Shown: positions 1-23,186 of the stretch, one piece after another
Layout: each line of letters begins with the position of its first letter
Position numbering within the stretch: the first letter of the stretch is position 1
NCBI GenBank assembly: GCA_035041965.1
Contig: JAPYMA010000517.1
Location: forward strand, 1-64,000
DNA: 64,000 nucleotides
Direction: 5' to 3'
From: Anisakis pegreffii
Lineage: Eukaryota > Nematoda > Chromadorea > Rhabditida > Anisakidae
The notes under the pieces: generated by a model
Seen by the model: only the letters and a program-made list of their open reading frames with translations
Told to the model about the DNA's origin: nothing
The model's database searches: none
Made by a program: the position numbers and the translations under genes

Positions 1-64
1 AATTCAATTTTTAGTTCTAATTTGAAAGGTAAAGATGGTATCATTTGCTATTAACTGATTTAAG

Positions 65-165
65 GTGAAATGATCGATAAGCTCACAATGCAGTTCAATC
101 GAACTCGTCAGTCGGTGATCACACGTGAATTGATCGAAATCATCTCTGGTGCAGCTGCCGTTTAG
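65..165 (+). CDS. ATP synthase F1 gamma subunit, C-terminal exon
   Basis: This is the last exon of the mitochondrial F1-ATPase gamma subunit, the central rotor shaft of complex V. After an AG at 63-64 the frame reads [18 protein letters not shown] and continues [14 protein letters not shown] before the TAG at 163-165. The [25 protein letters not shown] block is the near-invariant C-terminal helix of metazoan gamma subunits. The exon starts with GT, completing a serine codon split by the intron (NASEMID in vertebrates). The rest of the gene lies left of the window, so only about 33 residues are visible. A competing open frame on the minus strand over the same bases (about 4-250) is a shadow. 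An AATAAA at 423-428 would fit as its polyadenylation signal. Confidence 0.88.
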
Positions 166-422
166 TGATTCAAGAGATTCGATGTCGTTGAGAACAGACT
201 CATTTTCATTTGGCTGTTCTTCTTGATTCTTGTTCTCTTCGCTCGCTTCTATTTCATTTTTTTATTTTTGAATTTAGATAATAGAATATGAAATATTAAT
301 ATTGCTGATGAATATTGAACGTAACGGTATGAAGCCGTTTGCATATATTATACATAAATATTCATATTTTTTTATTGGTAATAAGTGCGATACTTTTTAA
401 TGTTTCTACCACCCAATGGAAC

Positions 423-428
423 AATAAA
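423..428 (+). terminator. Candidate poly(A) signal of the ATP synthase gamma gene
   Basis: AATAAA lies 258 bases after the gamma-subunit stop codon, on the same strand, with no other gene between. It is a simple match; the cleavage site is not visible. Confidence 0.4.
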
Positions 429-1275
429 GTGGAAAGCAAAATAGTGAGATTCTGCTATCGTTGTCGTTGTTTGTGGTTAAGCACAGTATAGTGATGAGCA
501 CATTTCAGTTCTTATCTGATCGTTTTTCGTTATCCTTTTCGTCGAAGCATTTTAATGCGTATGTTTCAAATCAGTCAGGGATGGTAAACATAGTTTATGA
601 TGAAATCGGAATCAATGACATTGCTTCTCATTTATCTGGTTCAGCAGCGGAAAGTGTAAATTAAACAGGTTGATGTCTAAATCAGCGTTCAATTTCTTGA
701 TGCAAAGCGATTAGTGAAGATTCGGTTTTGTTTTGTTTTTTGTTTAATAACATTATGTGGAAAAATATTAGAAATAAAAATATGAATGCATTGTTCAGTT
801 TAATTTACAGTAATAGCTTTTTGAGATGTTAATAATGGCATTGAGAAGTTTCTTGGTAATGAGTATTGGTCGTAGAAATGATCTGATTAATACGCAAACC
901 TCAGTGCGCATTGTTATCCCACTTTGAAAACAACAAGCAAGCAATGGGGCAGATTTTGCGTCAGATTTGTAGTTACGAATGAGGAAACATTCGTTGAGTT
1001 GTTTTACAAGCTGCATTCTTAGATGGATGATCGAAGTGAGGCGTGGTGTCATGAAATAAAATTTTGTGAAGGAAGTATTTTAAATGCTTGAATATGTGTT
1101 GTGCAGTATTAGTTTCTTGATAATTTAAATAACTTGCATGCGATGTGTTCGTACAATAATAAGTAAAGCCAAACTGGGAGAGGAGTATGTCTGATGGCTT
1201 TAAATTTCTGTCACATGAAATCAGAATTGATATTTGCATGATCGTGTTTAGAATAGGGTGTTTGAGCACTGAATG

Positions 1276-1277
1276 TG

Positions 1278-1361
<84 letters not shown>
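1276..1361. repeat. (TA)n microsatellite
   Basis: About 85 bases of uninterrupted TA dinucleotides, 160 bases upstream of the exportin-4 start codon. It is self-complementary, may extrude as a cruciform, and is likely length-polymorphic. Confidence 0.95.
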
Positions 1362-1365
<4 letters not shown>

Positions 1366-1521
1366 GTAATTCGAATTGAAACTTTCGTATAAGATATTTA
1401 AATGTGCGGAGTTGGTGTCTACGTTCTCAGAATGATTGTAAGAAATCGTTTCAGAAAGGTATATTAAAAGAATATCTGAATAAAGTTTCATAATCAGGAT
1501 CGCTTATGTTGGAGAATTAGA

Positions 1522-4500
1522 ATGGCGACTGATTTGAAAGAAGCGCAGGAAACAACTGCTCAGCTTGAGTTGGCAGCTGCAGTTGTCCTTGTTAGTGTTT
1601 TTTTTTTCAAAACTATTTATTCTTTGATGGGTCATTAAAAAATTTGATGGTATTCACTTTCATATCGATAATTTTTCAAAATGCGTCCGTTTTGAAGTTC
1701 TTCAAATTGCACGTGGGATGATGACTGTGTTCACCATTGTACTGTTTACAGTTGTTAGGAATATTCGCACATTAAATATCACTTCGGCGACTTTTCATTT
1801 TCAGTAGAATTTGACCTGTTATGTTAATTATCGCTTCTCTTCATAGCAACCTTTTTGTCCTCACTTTTGTGAGAACGATTTACCTTACGTCACGATGTTG
1901 AACAAACACAAAAATCGTTGTTACATTGGTTTGTTGTATACATCTGGATTGAAGTTTTATCCGAGTTGATCCTCAGAGTGCCTAAACTCCAGGCTCAATT
2001 TGAGATGACCGGAATTCATAAAATATAACTATTTTCAACATGGAATGAATAAGTGAGAATAGTATCATGAAACTACTGTCGGTGATTTGTGAATAAAACT
2101 TGCATGAAAGTCAATCATTTGAGATGTTGAGTAAGGTCTTAGGAAAATAAGTATTGAGATTCAAACGGATTTCTTCTAAATATTCAATATCTTTATTTTC
2201 ATTCGAGGCACCACCGTCACAAGTCTCAAATGAGGAACGTAAAGCAGCTGAACAACTTTTCATTTCTTTGCAGCAGTCAAAACTGTCTCCTCAGATGTGC
2301 AAATATGTCCTTGGTAAAATATCTCAGTTGTTTTGTATCATTTAAGAAGTACAGATTAGTGTATTATGAAACAGAATGTTCAAGGAAATTGCAAATTCAG
2401 ATTCATATTTCATGGTTAACGCATAAATTGCGAAACAAGTGTGACGGGCTTTTTTTGCGGCGGGGAGGGGGGGGTCATATGCGATCGTAAAACGATATTT
2501 CGATTGAAGTGAAGAAGCAAAAAAATTCTTCTGATTCAGTTGGATGAAGTTGAAATTGACCATTTCTTTCAGAATCTTCAGCCAATGAATTTGTATTATT
2601 CGAAATAGCTAAAGCAGCATCACTGAGTCTTCTGAGGGAGTGGACTGTTACTGAGGCTTATGTCGTCGAAGATTGCTATAAATACATTTTAGAATACGTT
2701 GCGGCAAGACCGAAGTTTGTTATATTTTTATGGTGTTTTGTTTATGTAAAATTTTACTGCATAGGACAGGAACTTTCGTTCGACTAGTTTTAAACTTTCA
2801 GCTTTTTCAAATCGATTTTAATTATGACATTCAAATTGTTTTTAGGTTGAACGTGAACTAAGAGTATTTAATTATTAGGGTATGAAATTTGTTACTAATG
2901 AAATTGCTCTTAACTCTGGACTATTTCAACTAGATATGCTAATGCGTTTCAGAGTTTTCATTGGGAATGTTATACATTATTGAAAGGATTATGATTGAAA
3001 TGGTTGGTGGTGGATGAATTACGGTTCAATGAATTCGATTAATGTGAACCTTTTTATTCAAATCATCCGAATTCTTAATTAATTTAGATGATTCTTTTTA
3101 GTTTGGCCAACTTCGTTAAGCGAGAACTACTCGTTTGTTGTGCGAAAATTTATAAACGTGGAATATTCGACCATAAAGTTGGTGATATCGATTCACTGTG
3201 CGTAACTGTTGAACAGCTTCTTTCCAGTCATCAGGAATATTTGCAAGGATTGGGCTGTGAGCTAATCGAGACAACTGCAGCCGAATTTTTTTCCTCATGG
3301 CGATCGTCTGGTTTTGGAATAACATGGGATTTTCATTTACGGGCCAAGCGTGCTTTTGAGGTAGTGATAATAAGATGGAGTTGTCGCATGCTTACTTCGT
3401 TTGCATTTCGTTCTTATCATGCAGAACTCTTTTAGTTTAAATCTGATCTATTTCCATGACATGTGCCAGTTAAAGCATCAGACTGCTGATTCATTAAAGA
3501 TGTTGCGCAACAAAATGTAACCTCTTATTGTTCTTTCAGACAAGCGGTCTCAAGCGTCTCTTCGAACTGTCGTTGCGTATGTTACAGCATGTGGCAAATG
3601 CGGATTTGGCAGCATCATGTTATCATGTGACCAATTATTTTATTCTGATAAGCACCATTCGAAATGAATTGCCATATTTATTCAGTTATCGGATCACCAT
3701 AAAGGAATGAGCAGTTGAGTTATTTCCTCTCCGTGCAGTTCTTTTCGAATTTTCAGATGAGCTTATGTGACAAATTTTTACGGGTCGCTGAAATTGTTTT
3801 ATCGTGGAATTTTGCATCTCGATTCCTTCCACCGAGACTAACGTTCTGCGTTGAAATGAGTTCTGGCGGTGCGCTTCGACCACCAATTACTTGGAAAGAA
3901 ATCTTCCAAAATGACGATCTTCTCAATCTCTTCTTTCAGGTTTATTATCTTATTAATACATTTAGGATGACTGATATTCACAGTGAAGCAGTACATGCGC
4001 ATTGTCATTCGAATTTGAAGCAGAAAAGGAAGGCAGTGAATTATTTTGGTTAAATTGGTGTTCAGATTGTTTTAACTCTTTGCAGCTGCATAGACGCGTG
4101 AGAAGTGATGAAACACTTTGCGAGCGTTCAATGAATTGTCTCGTTCAGTTATCGTCATTGATGGGTGACGTTTTGAATGCTTCTGAAAATGATACTCATG
4201 ATCCGTACGATCACTATATGTTTCTATATATTCGTAATTTACTTGAATTATTCCAAAGGTTACTGATTCACTCTTCTTTCTGCCTTTTGCCATCTTTCTT
4301 TTCTTACACCCACACAGATTGATGGTCATATCAAAGTACGTTGATTTGCTTCATTTTTTGAACTATACATAACATTCTTATTAAAATATTTGGTCGCAAT
4401 TGCAGTGGTCCGTTGCCAAACGAAGTGACTGGTTTTTGTACAATTTGGTATAAACTCTTTAACTTTCATAAGTTGCAAACGTTTATACGATTCGATGATG

Positions 4501-7500
4501 CATTCCTTTCAACAATGTTGAATTATATGACCCAGTATGCTGAGCATCTAGCACCAATTGCGATGCACAATTCATTGGTTATTAGTTTTGTTTAATCATA
4601 TCAACAATACATATGAATTATAAGATGAATGGTCATTGTTGTGTTGAAGGTGGATGATGATGATTCATATCGTGGCGCACTGACGAACCTCTATGAAGCA
4701 TGGTTGGTGATGGTACGGGGATTTGAACGTACTCAAAGGAAAGGCTTTTTAAAAGACTACACCGTACGAATACTGAGCTCTTTCATGCGTACGCTTCTAT
4801 CCGAACCTGCCGGACAACGTACTGATGTAAGTTCACTTTTGGCTATTGCTTTCCGGCCATTGATCTCCTTTTCACTTTTTTCATAGTTGTAATCTTCTAA
4901 ATTACTTGTTTGTCCTAATATCGATTATATAATTTTTATCATTTGCTTGAATATAAGTAGCCGCTTAGAAGAGAATGATGCCACACAATAGGTCGTCGCT
5001 CTCACTGAGAGTTATTCCGTTTCGAATGCATCATGTGGCATTGAATAATTGCTAAAAGCACCAGTGAATTTAATCAATCCATCAATGACAGATTTCATCA
5101 ACTGAATGTATGCAAGATTTCGAGTTGGATGATCGTGATCACTTCGCTGACACACTGAAATTGATTGGTCATTTTGCTGGGCATTGCTTGGATGTGTTCT
5201 TACCAATGCTATATTCGTGAGCACTTCATTCATTTGCATTTTCAACTTGCTTGAAGATGAAGAGATTCGTTTGAAATTCACTTCTTGATTTTAAATAAAT
5301 TTAAGTTACCACTCAATCTTTTTCTGCTTCAAATTAGCAATGCGTTATTTGTAGGATTTTGAAAAGTAAACTGGAACAGTTTTATACATTCATATCGAAT
5401 GGGGTTGACGAAAAAACAATGGATGCTTGGCGAGAGGATATGCATTGGATTTTGATTCTTTTCGGTGACTATTTTTTGTTTTAGCGTTTCTCTTTTTTAA
5501 TTCATTATTCACGTCAATTGCTCAAAAGAGTCACTTAAACGTATTGAAGCTATTTGGAATTAATGTCCACTTTGATAATCTTTTGTTTAGATTTATCCTC
5601 ATTCTGTTTATCTTTTCTTATTCATCCGTTTAAGCAAGGATCTTGTTGGTTTTGAATAGTAACGAAATTTATGCAAGAATCTAACGATCGCACTCGTTGA
5701 GTTAATGTTTTATCTGTTTAGGATATATATTAACGGAAGCGGATGATGATGGTAGTTGTCATTTGCCAGCAGAGGTGTGTGACTTTTGTATAGCTGCACC
5801 AAAATCAGTGAATGCGGGTTCACCGTTCATCCGTGCTTGTATTGAGAATCCACGCTCAATTCCAGATGATTTATATGTTGATCCTATTTTAAAGTTAGTT
5901 AGTTTCTAACGTTTGGATAGCTGAGTTAACAACAAAGATTTAAATTGGAATTTTTTATTTCATTTTCGAACGGTTTTGTTCATAGTGAAAATGGGATCAA
6001 AAGAAGCATTTGTTGAATGTGCTAAATGTGTTTTGCTACAGAGTGACTGGAGTGATATTAGCGTGGTGTTCGTTAGAGCATTCGTTACTGGTTGAGGGTG
6101 GTGCGAATATGGTGAGTCCCGAATTAATGAGGACTTCGTTCTGGATAACCAGACGGTTATTCTCCGCACTGAGTGTACCACCAGATAACAGTAATGAACA
6201 AAACTCTTTGATACCCATGCTTGATATTAATAACGAATTCTCCACTTTTCTTGTCCAATTCGTCTTCCATAAAACGTTTACCGTTCTCGGCAAATTGTCC
6301 GGTGAAAAAAAGTAAGTATTACTCATAATATCATCATTATTCAGTTCATATCATCTTCTTCATATTTATTCAAACTCATATTTGTCTTTCTAGAATCTAT
6401 GCATCATTGGGCTGTTTAAAGCAGTCAAGCTCTTTGTGAGATTTGAAGATATATTGGTGGTCGCGTTTGTTGATGTCGAAAAACAAAGTTTGTATAAGCG
6501 TCTAGCAAGGAACTAAACGTTCATTGTTTACCATGTTCAAATAAATGAATTATTTAGGTTATGTAAAGATGCATCCGATTTACTGTTGGCATTAGTAGAT
6601 AGCCGTGCTGCGGAAATGGCAGCAAATGATTTGTTATATATATCCTTATCGCACATTCAACTGGATAAATTACCTGTACGACGATCACTTATTCATACAC
6701 TTGTCTTGATTGGTGCAGCGGCCGATGATGAGCAAATACGACACAGAATGTATTTATCGGTTGGTTTCGTTGAGCATTTATTATTTAGTGCATTAATTTT
6801 ACATATTGCGAGCAACTTCTTAGTGTGTACAATCATATGCCAATCGTTCAGTGGCATTATGAAATATAAATCATCCATATTTGCAATTTCATTTCAGATT
6901 CTTGAGCCTTTGTCGAACAAATTCGCAGAACTATGTTCAAATCCGATGAATAACGAATCAAATTTGGCTGATTTGTTGGACTGTTTCTGTGGTGTTGCGC
7001 TGGCATCACAACGTCATTCTGCTGCAGTCTTATTTAGTCAGTTCTACATGCATTTATGCTTTCATCTTTAATTCAGTGATTCATCCTTTGTTTATATCCA
7101 GAGCAAGTCTCCGATGACGGGCTCTCAATCAAAATGTTTGAGTATGTTGAATTTTTAACGAAGACTTTATCTCGTTGATCAATCAATTAAGCCGTTTATG
7201 GACGACTAATTATGATATGGAAATAAAATAATGCGGAGGTGTTAAAGCCTTAACTGTTGCTTTCGAACGACGATTATCAGTGCAAAATTATTGAGTCTCT
7301 TTTGTTCATTTACAGGGTTTATTGCACCGCTACTGGGACGATGTGTCAAAATGTTTTCAGCAAAGAACATTTCACTTGTTTTAACGAATGCAATTCTTGA
7401 TCTCTTTGCTGTAGCTACGCGTAAACTGATGCTTTATATAGATCAGGTGGAAGAATCACAGTTTTGCTATGAGGTTTTCATTTTTTAAATATTCTCGTTG

Positions 7501-9744
7501 TGAAGTTTTGCAGCATCTGAAAATACTAATCGATGAATGAAAAACGCAAAGGAACTTTCGTTCGTACTTAGTTCATTTTTATTGTAAATTATAATCTCTT
7601 GCATAATTAAGTGTACTTGTATACTCAGTTTATATTTGCCTGTGTTTTTATGAGATCACAATGAGGTTCATGTAGAAAGATTCATGAAATTTGAGATTCT
7701 ACTTGAACTGATTCAAGCTTATCGTCGCGAACAATTGGAGAAATATCGCGAGGTGGATATTGATCAGGAGGATAAAGCAACTGATTTACTTCTTTTGTTG
7801 GATGTTTTAGCGAATATTATGAGTAAAGATGCTCTTTATCCAGTCGATCCTACTGGTGAGCTGTACTTTTGGTTGTGCTAGTATACTCAGATTGATTTTA
7901 TCTTCATATACTGATCTCAACTTTTGATGGGTTTAAATTGATTGGTTCTGTGTTGAGTTTGTACGCTTGTTGTTGAGCATATTAATGAAATTAAGTAATT
8001 CATTAGATGTTTGATTGATTCAACCGCGAAATGTTCATTTCAGAAGTGCATAGAGCAAATGGTGCAAGAACAGCATTCCTTGGTCTTGAAATGCTACTTC
8101 CGTTGATGGATGAACATCTCCTTAAGTTTCCTTCTATTGCCTCAAAGTACACAATTTTAATTCTTTGAATTTATTTAAGATAGCTATTTAGTGCTTGAAA
8201 CTTGCGATTTGGTACTTATGAGAAACTGAAGCGTTCAAATATTTGCTTTTTTTATATGGAATAAATTTAATTAGGAATGTCGCAGTTTACGACTGATATA
8301 TCTTAAGGCTCAGCTAACACTTCAGTTTCATTTACTTTTTGATGATTTTTTTCCTTAAATTCTGTTTTTTTTTCCCTATTGATTGTATGTGTAAACGTTG
8401 ATTCTCGTCCTTATACTAAACGTGATTTCGCATAATCGAGAGAGTATTATTTAGTAACAGTTTTTACGATCATCTGAAATCGAAAACGTTTTCAGTACAA
8501 GTAGAATTTCAGATTTTATAATTTACTGCTTTATTTTGCTGAAATGGCACCCGAATATTTCAACGTAATATCCGAAGAAATGTTCTTGTCAATTATGGAG
8601 TGTCTTCGACATGGTCTTCAATGTCTTCATGGACAAGAGGTTTTTATACGCTTTTATTTTTGCCGACTTGCTTCATCACATTATTCTTTCTTTCGTATGT
8701 CATTCGAAATTTGCATTGCGTGTATTAATGTATGTATGCCGCTTTTAGTTTTTATTTAGAATGAGATTGATCATATATTTTTGTCACTTTCTGTTTGAAC
8801 GGAAGTTCCTCATTTAATATTGGTTTACTGAGCAAGTTGACCTGGCTCATTTCCATTCTGAATTGATCCGGTAGGTGTATTTTGATGAAGGCTTCCTGCG
8901 TAAAAACAACAAAGTGAAGCTGTCAAAGAAGACGTCTTTAAATAATCATTGATTTTAGTCGTTAATTCCATTGTCATTGTGTTATGTTTCATGCAAATAC
9001 GATTAGTTGCACTATTGTTTTATCAAAATCCATTCACTTAGCTGCAATTCAGGTTGCCATGATTTCCGTGGAAACGCTGAACGAATTAGCAAAATATCAT
9101 TCACAAGATCCTCATCCAAGACCTATTATCATAATGCAATTATCATCTCTCATCGAGGTGACAACATCTTTCTTTTACCATTATTCTCTAATCACAATTA
9201 ATCTGGGCTTTTCAGTGTTTTAATGAAATGTTTAGTCTTCATTTTGGAAATGTTATATAATCATTACCATCCGATTCTAGACGGTAATATGCATTCGGAT
9301 GTTACGCCAACAGGAATTTTGCTTTGAATGGGCGTAATGATACTCATTGCGGGGAACAAATTTGTTTTCTTTCAGGACATGTTCGTGATGTGCCTTGAGT
9401 TTTCTTGCCAAGTTGATATGCTCAACGAGGCAACATTTGCGCTTTATGCACTCATCTGTTGTAATCGAGTAGGTTCACGTCTAGTTTTTCTTTAAAAGGA
9501 TTTATTTGTTAATGAGTCTTGCATGTCATTGAAGTGTTTCTTTTTGCAGGCAGCGTTCGAAGCAATGGCTATGAATTTGTTAGCTAAAGAGCAGAACGCA
9601 GTTGCTCGCAATCAGCTTGAAGAAGCGTTTACCGGCCTCTTACCTCAAGGGGCTATGAATCCGACACGCAAAGAGACTCGAGAATTCCGGGATCGTTTCG
9701 AAGAATTCTTGAATCGCACACAAGGCTTGTTGGTGCTAGGTTGA
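1522..9744 (+). CDS. xpo4: Exportin-4 (importin-beta family nuclear transport receptor)
   Basis: XPO4 is a RanGTP-dependent HEAT-repeat receptor; in mammals it exports eIF5A and SMAD3 and imports SOX factors. Exons, all phase-consistent: 1522-1590, 2208-2313, 2573-2714, 3102-3360, 3540-3626, 3757-3939, 4086-4258, 4318-4335, 4406-4577, 4650-4826, 5092-5216, 5355-5464, 5722-5893, 6042-6311, 6558-6759, 6898-7036, 7316-7473, 7696-7855, 8044-8146, 8513-8639, 9053-9157, 9376-9468, 9550-9744. They sum to 3345 bases, 1114 residues (human 1151). Matches run end to end: AQLELAAAVVL and NEERKAAEQLF at the N-terminus, ARPNLANFVKREL, EIVLSWNF, DDRDHFADTLKLIG, RTAFLGLEMLLPLMDEHLLK, and a C-terminal NRTQGLLVLG against human NVGGLLCVK. 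The exon 17/18 junction (7473/7696) and the 18-base exon 8 are the least certain borders. The start follows AATTAG, a weak trans-splice acceptor. Confidence 0.95.
2459..2475 (+). repeat. G-rich run in exportin-4 intron 2
   Basis: A short G-rich tract with one uninterrupted run of eight G sits between exons 2 and 3 of exportin-4. It stands out in AT-rich surroundings; no function can be read from it. Confidence 0.6.
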
Positions 9745-9994
9745 TATCTGAATGTTTTTAGTTGTGTGCTTTCAAGAGGATCAATAATGTTGTGTAGTGG
9801 ATATATGTGCGTGTTTGTGTGCCTGCCTGTTTATGTTCATTTGTTCGTTTTGATACGTGTAAGTGTGATCTGTAAATGTGTGCTGATTATTAATTCATTT
9901 CACGATTCTCAGATCGTATCTCAACTACGCGTAAATTGCTAATTTTGACAGTTATTAGCTTAATCATCAATCATTTGAATGAGCTTGTTCGATT

Positions 9995-10000
9995 AATAAA
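9995..10000 (+). terminator. Candidate poly(A) signal of exportin-4
   Basis: AATAAA, 251 bases after the exportin-4 stop codon, is the first good match downstream on the coding strand. Confidence 0.5.
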
Positions 10001-12084
10001 ATTTTCAAAACTGCTTCACTGTTCAGTTTCATATTTAAGTGATTTTCTTATACCTGTAAAGCATGCACGCAAGTAACGTGTGGAAATCGTTGAATTTCTG
10101 TTGTATTTTCACATTTTGATAGCACTTTCTTGCATAGAAATTAACAAGTTGAGTTTCTGATCCGAGTATTTTAATAATTTCAATTGAGAAACTGAAAAAG
10201 GAACTGATAAGTGGACGAAGGCAATTGCTTGAGACCATGGACTTAATAAAGTAATTTCAATTGGGTACGTTTCATTGAATAATCATCTATCGTCGGTCTG
10301 TGTTAGAGATTGGTGTATTTTTAAAATGGAACATGACGATTGGTTTTTTTTTTGTTTTTGTTGACTAAAGGTTTCTTTCAAATTGTCTTTCTTGTAAAGC
10401 CGGATCGTTGTTGTTTTTACCAATCAAATACGTTTGAATCGAATCTAATTACAACGATGCATCATATATTATAATAAATCAGTGATAATATCATTCGTTT
10501 ACGCTTTATCGATGCTTTGCAAACGTATGTGTTGTTTCATACTAGGCTTTTTCAAGCTGTTGTTTGTTATCATTGTTGGTGTTTTCTTTTTTAACATGAA
10601 TAAAATTCGTATTTCGATGTTGTTTCAACACGGTACGAATCACAACACATGATGGCTATCGCTGTGCGGCTCGCATGAAAAAATTGGGAACAGTTCAGTA
10701 TTGTGACATGTTAGCAAAGAACAAAAATCCTCATCATTTCTGTGGTGATTTAAAGAGTTGATAAAATTGGATGAAACAGTGACGCAAAGATTAGTAGTGT
10801 TTTTCCTAATGAATGGTCTACATTTTTAATGCTTTTTTATTTTACATATCCAGTCCGAAACTATTTGAATGCTATTTATGTATTTCTTTGTCTTTAGTTA
10901 GGCGACAAAACTAGCCCGGTGGTGAATTACGTTCGTTCTACTGCTTCAGTGAGCCGCATTAATCACAGCTTCTTATGTAGGTTTTAATTGAACCTACGCT
11001 GAACAGAGATAAGGTTAAGTCGTCTGGCAAATGCAGGACTCGTTCGTCAAAAGCACCACTTCAACTCCCAGCCGGCCAAATCCCTCATTTTCTCCCCACA
11101 AAAAAAAACAGTTTCTTATAAAACATGACTTTTTGCGCGAATTGATTGACTTCATTTGTTATCAATAAAGAAGAGCAACTCTTCGAGATGTGTTTACTCT
11201 CAGTGAATTCAACTTGAGGACGTGCTCCTACAGTTGATATCTTTGCGTTAAGTTCAACCATGAGCCGATTTTTGTTTTCGCGCCGTCTAACCTATTGTAT
11301 CCTATCGATTTTGCGCAGTGTATCCTATAGATGAAACAATTATTATAATTGCTCAATTTGAATAATCGGTGTTGTTGTGTGGTCTTTTGCATCTTCTGAT
11401 TTCAACGAAAATGTGCACAATAGAATTGATCTCGAAATTGTTTCTCCAGTACCCTAGTCAAGCAGTTGCAACTTGGTTTAATTAATTTCACTGAAAATGT
11501 CATTTAAACGTCGAACTCACTGAATTTCGATTGAATTCAGTGCATGAAAAAACATGAGACAGTGAATGAATTCATTTCGAGCTCGCGAAGAGCGCTCATT
11601 CCGAGATTGAGACTTAATTTAAAACATAACAGATGAAATTGAACAGCCTGAATAATGATAACATTTGTAAATGTATCACATGTCATCAAGAAATTATTTT
11701 GTTCATCTTATACTTAATATAAGAAATACTTTTACTATTACGAAGATAGATCGGGCAAACGAGGAGAACCGGATTACGTTGAGGACTTTTAGTCGGTTCA
11801 TTACATGCTTTCTCACAGAAGATTTTTGGAGCAGTTATGCGTTACTGTTGAATCAAAGGCTGCTCATTACTGAATAAGCTGATTTCGTGCTGGAGTCGGT
11901 GGGAAGGGTTTAGTAAAATTGTTGATGAAGTTTTCTACGCCTAAGTTTTTTTTAAATACTGTTTAATGAAGTATTCTACGCCTAACACATTAGATTCCAA
12001 AGCAATGTCGCTATTGACCTCACAGTGAGGTCGTTCAGGCGCATTGACGGATACTGAAATGATACGATTTGAATCGTGCAAACG
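10001..12084. other. Intergenic region between two convergent genes
   Basis: No gene is recognised between exportin-4 (+) and the TTC39 gene (-). Open frames are short and AT-driven. At 11930-11990 the motif TTCTACGCCTAA occurs twice about 50 bases apart, a minor direct repeat. Confidence 0.5.
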
Positions 12085-12090
12085 TTTATT
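12085..12090 (-). terminator. Candidate poly(A) signal of the TTC39 gene
   Basis: AATAAA on the minus strand begins only a few bases after the TTC39 stop codon (12098-12100). If used, the 3' UTR would be very short. Confidence 0.45.
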
Positions 12091-12097
12091 CAATTAT

Positions 12098-22659
<10,562 letters not shown>

Positions 22660-22945
22660 CTGAAATTAGTAATGTGTTGGAAACGAGAATTCAACTTGAA
22701 CCAAAAATACAATCTCCTACAAATGAATGAGAAATAAATTGAAGCACGACTGCAGTTCTGGAGTGATTTCCAGGAATATATTGGCTACCCGTGAAAATTC
22801 TCAGGCTATATAACGCTCGCGCTTTCACTGAGGATAGCATTTGTTCGGTAATTTTGTAATTGAACACACCTCCATCTCTAATGAATGAATATTTGATTGG
22901 AAGAAGATTTCATCGGATGGGTTCATAAGAATCGTAAACGTAACT

Positions 22946-23186
22946 AGTGTTGGGTCGATGACCACCGAAAATCGGTCGGTAATCATCGACGGTTTTGCGG
23001 TGGTCACCGACTCGTCGGTGACCACCGACCGACAAGGCTTGCTCGGTCGGTGGCGGTGACAAACCACCCCGCGGTTACAACCGAACAGCGACCGACTAAT
23101 GCTCAAAATCAGACGGTCGGTAACCAGGCAGTTGCGATGACCACAGACAGGTGACCACCGAGAAAAATCTTGCGATTCCCAACACT
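22946..23186. mobile_element. Foldback/MITE rich in GGTCGGTGACCACCG
   Basis: AGTGTTGGG at 22946-22954 and CCCAACACT at 23178-23186 bound a GC-rich 241-base unit made of repeated, self-complementary CGGTCGGT/ACCACCGA motifs. It lies just upstream of the first TTC39 exon found. A related fragment (GTCACCGACCGAAC, TTGGTGACCACCGA) is at about 18965-19015. Confidence 0.65.

Larger units (their letters stand above)
166..1521. other. Intergenic region upstream of exportin-4
   Basis: No coding exon is recognised here. It holds the 3' UTR of the gamma-subunit gene, a long (TA)n run at about 1276-1361, and presumably the exportin-4 promoter. The open frames in it are short and low-complexity; the one reading YIYIYI is just the TA repeat. 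Confidence 0.5.

Noticed and set aside
4..250. Minus-strand open frame with coding-like composition ([20 protein letters not shown])
   Set aside because: The plus strand over the same bases carries the unmistakable C-terminus of ATP synthase gamma; the minus frame is its shadow.
10880..11110. Moderately GC-rich stretch considered as a spliced-leader or 5S RNA gene
   Set aside because: No SL1-like sequence, Sm site or RNA polymerase III boxes were found.
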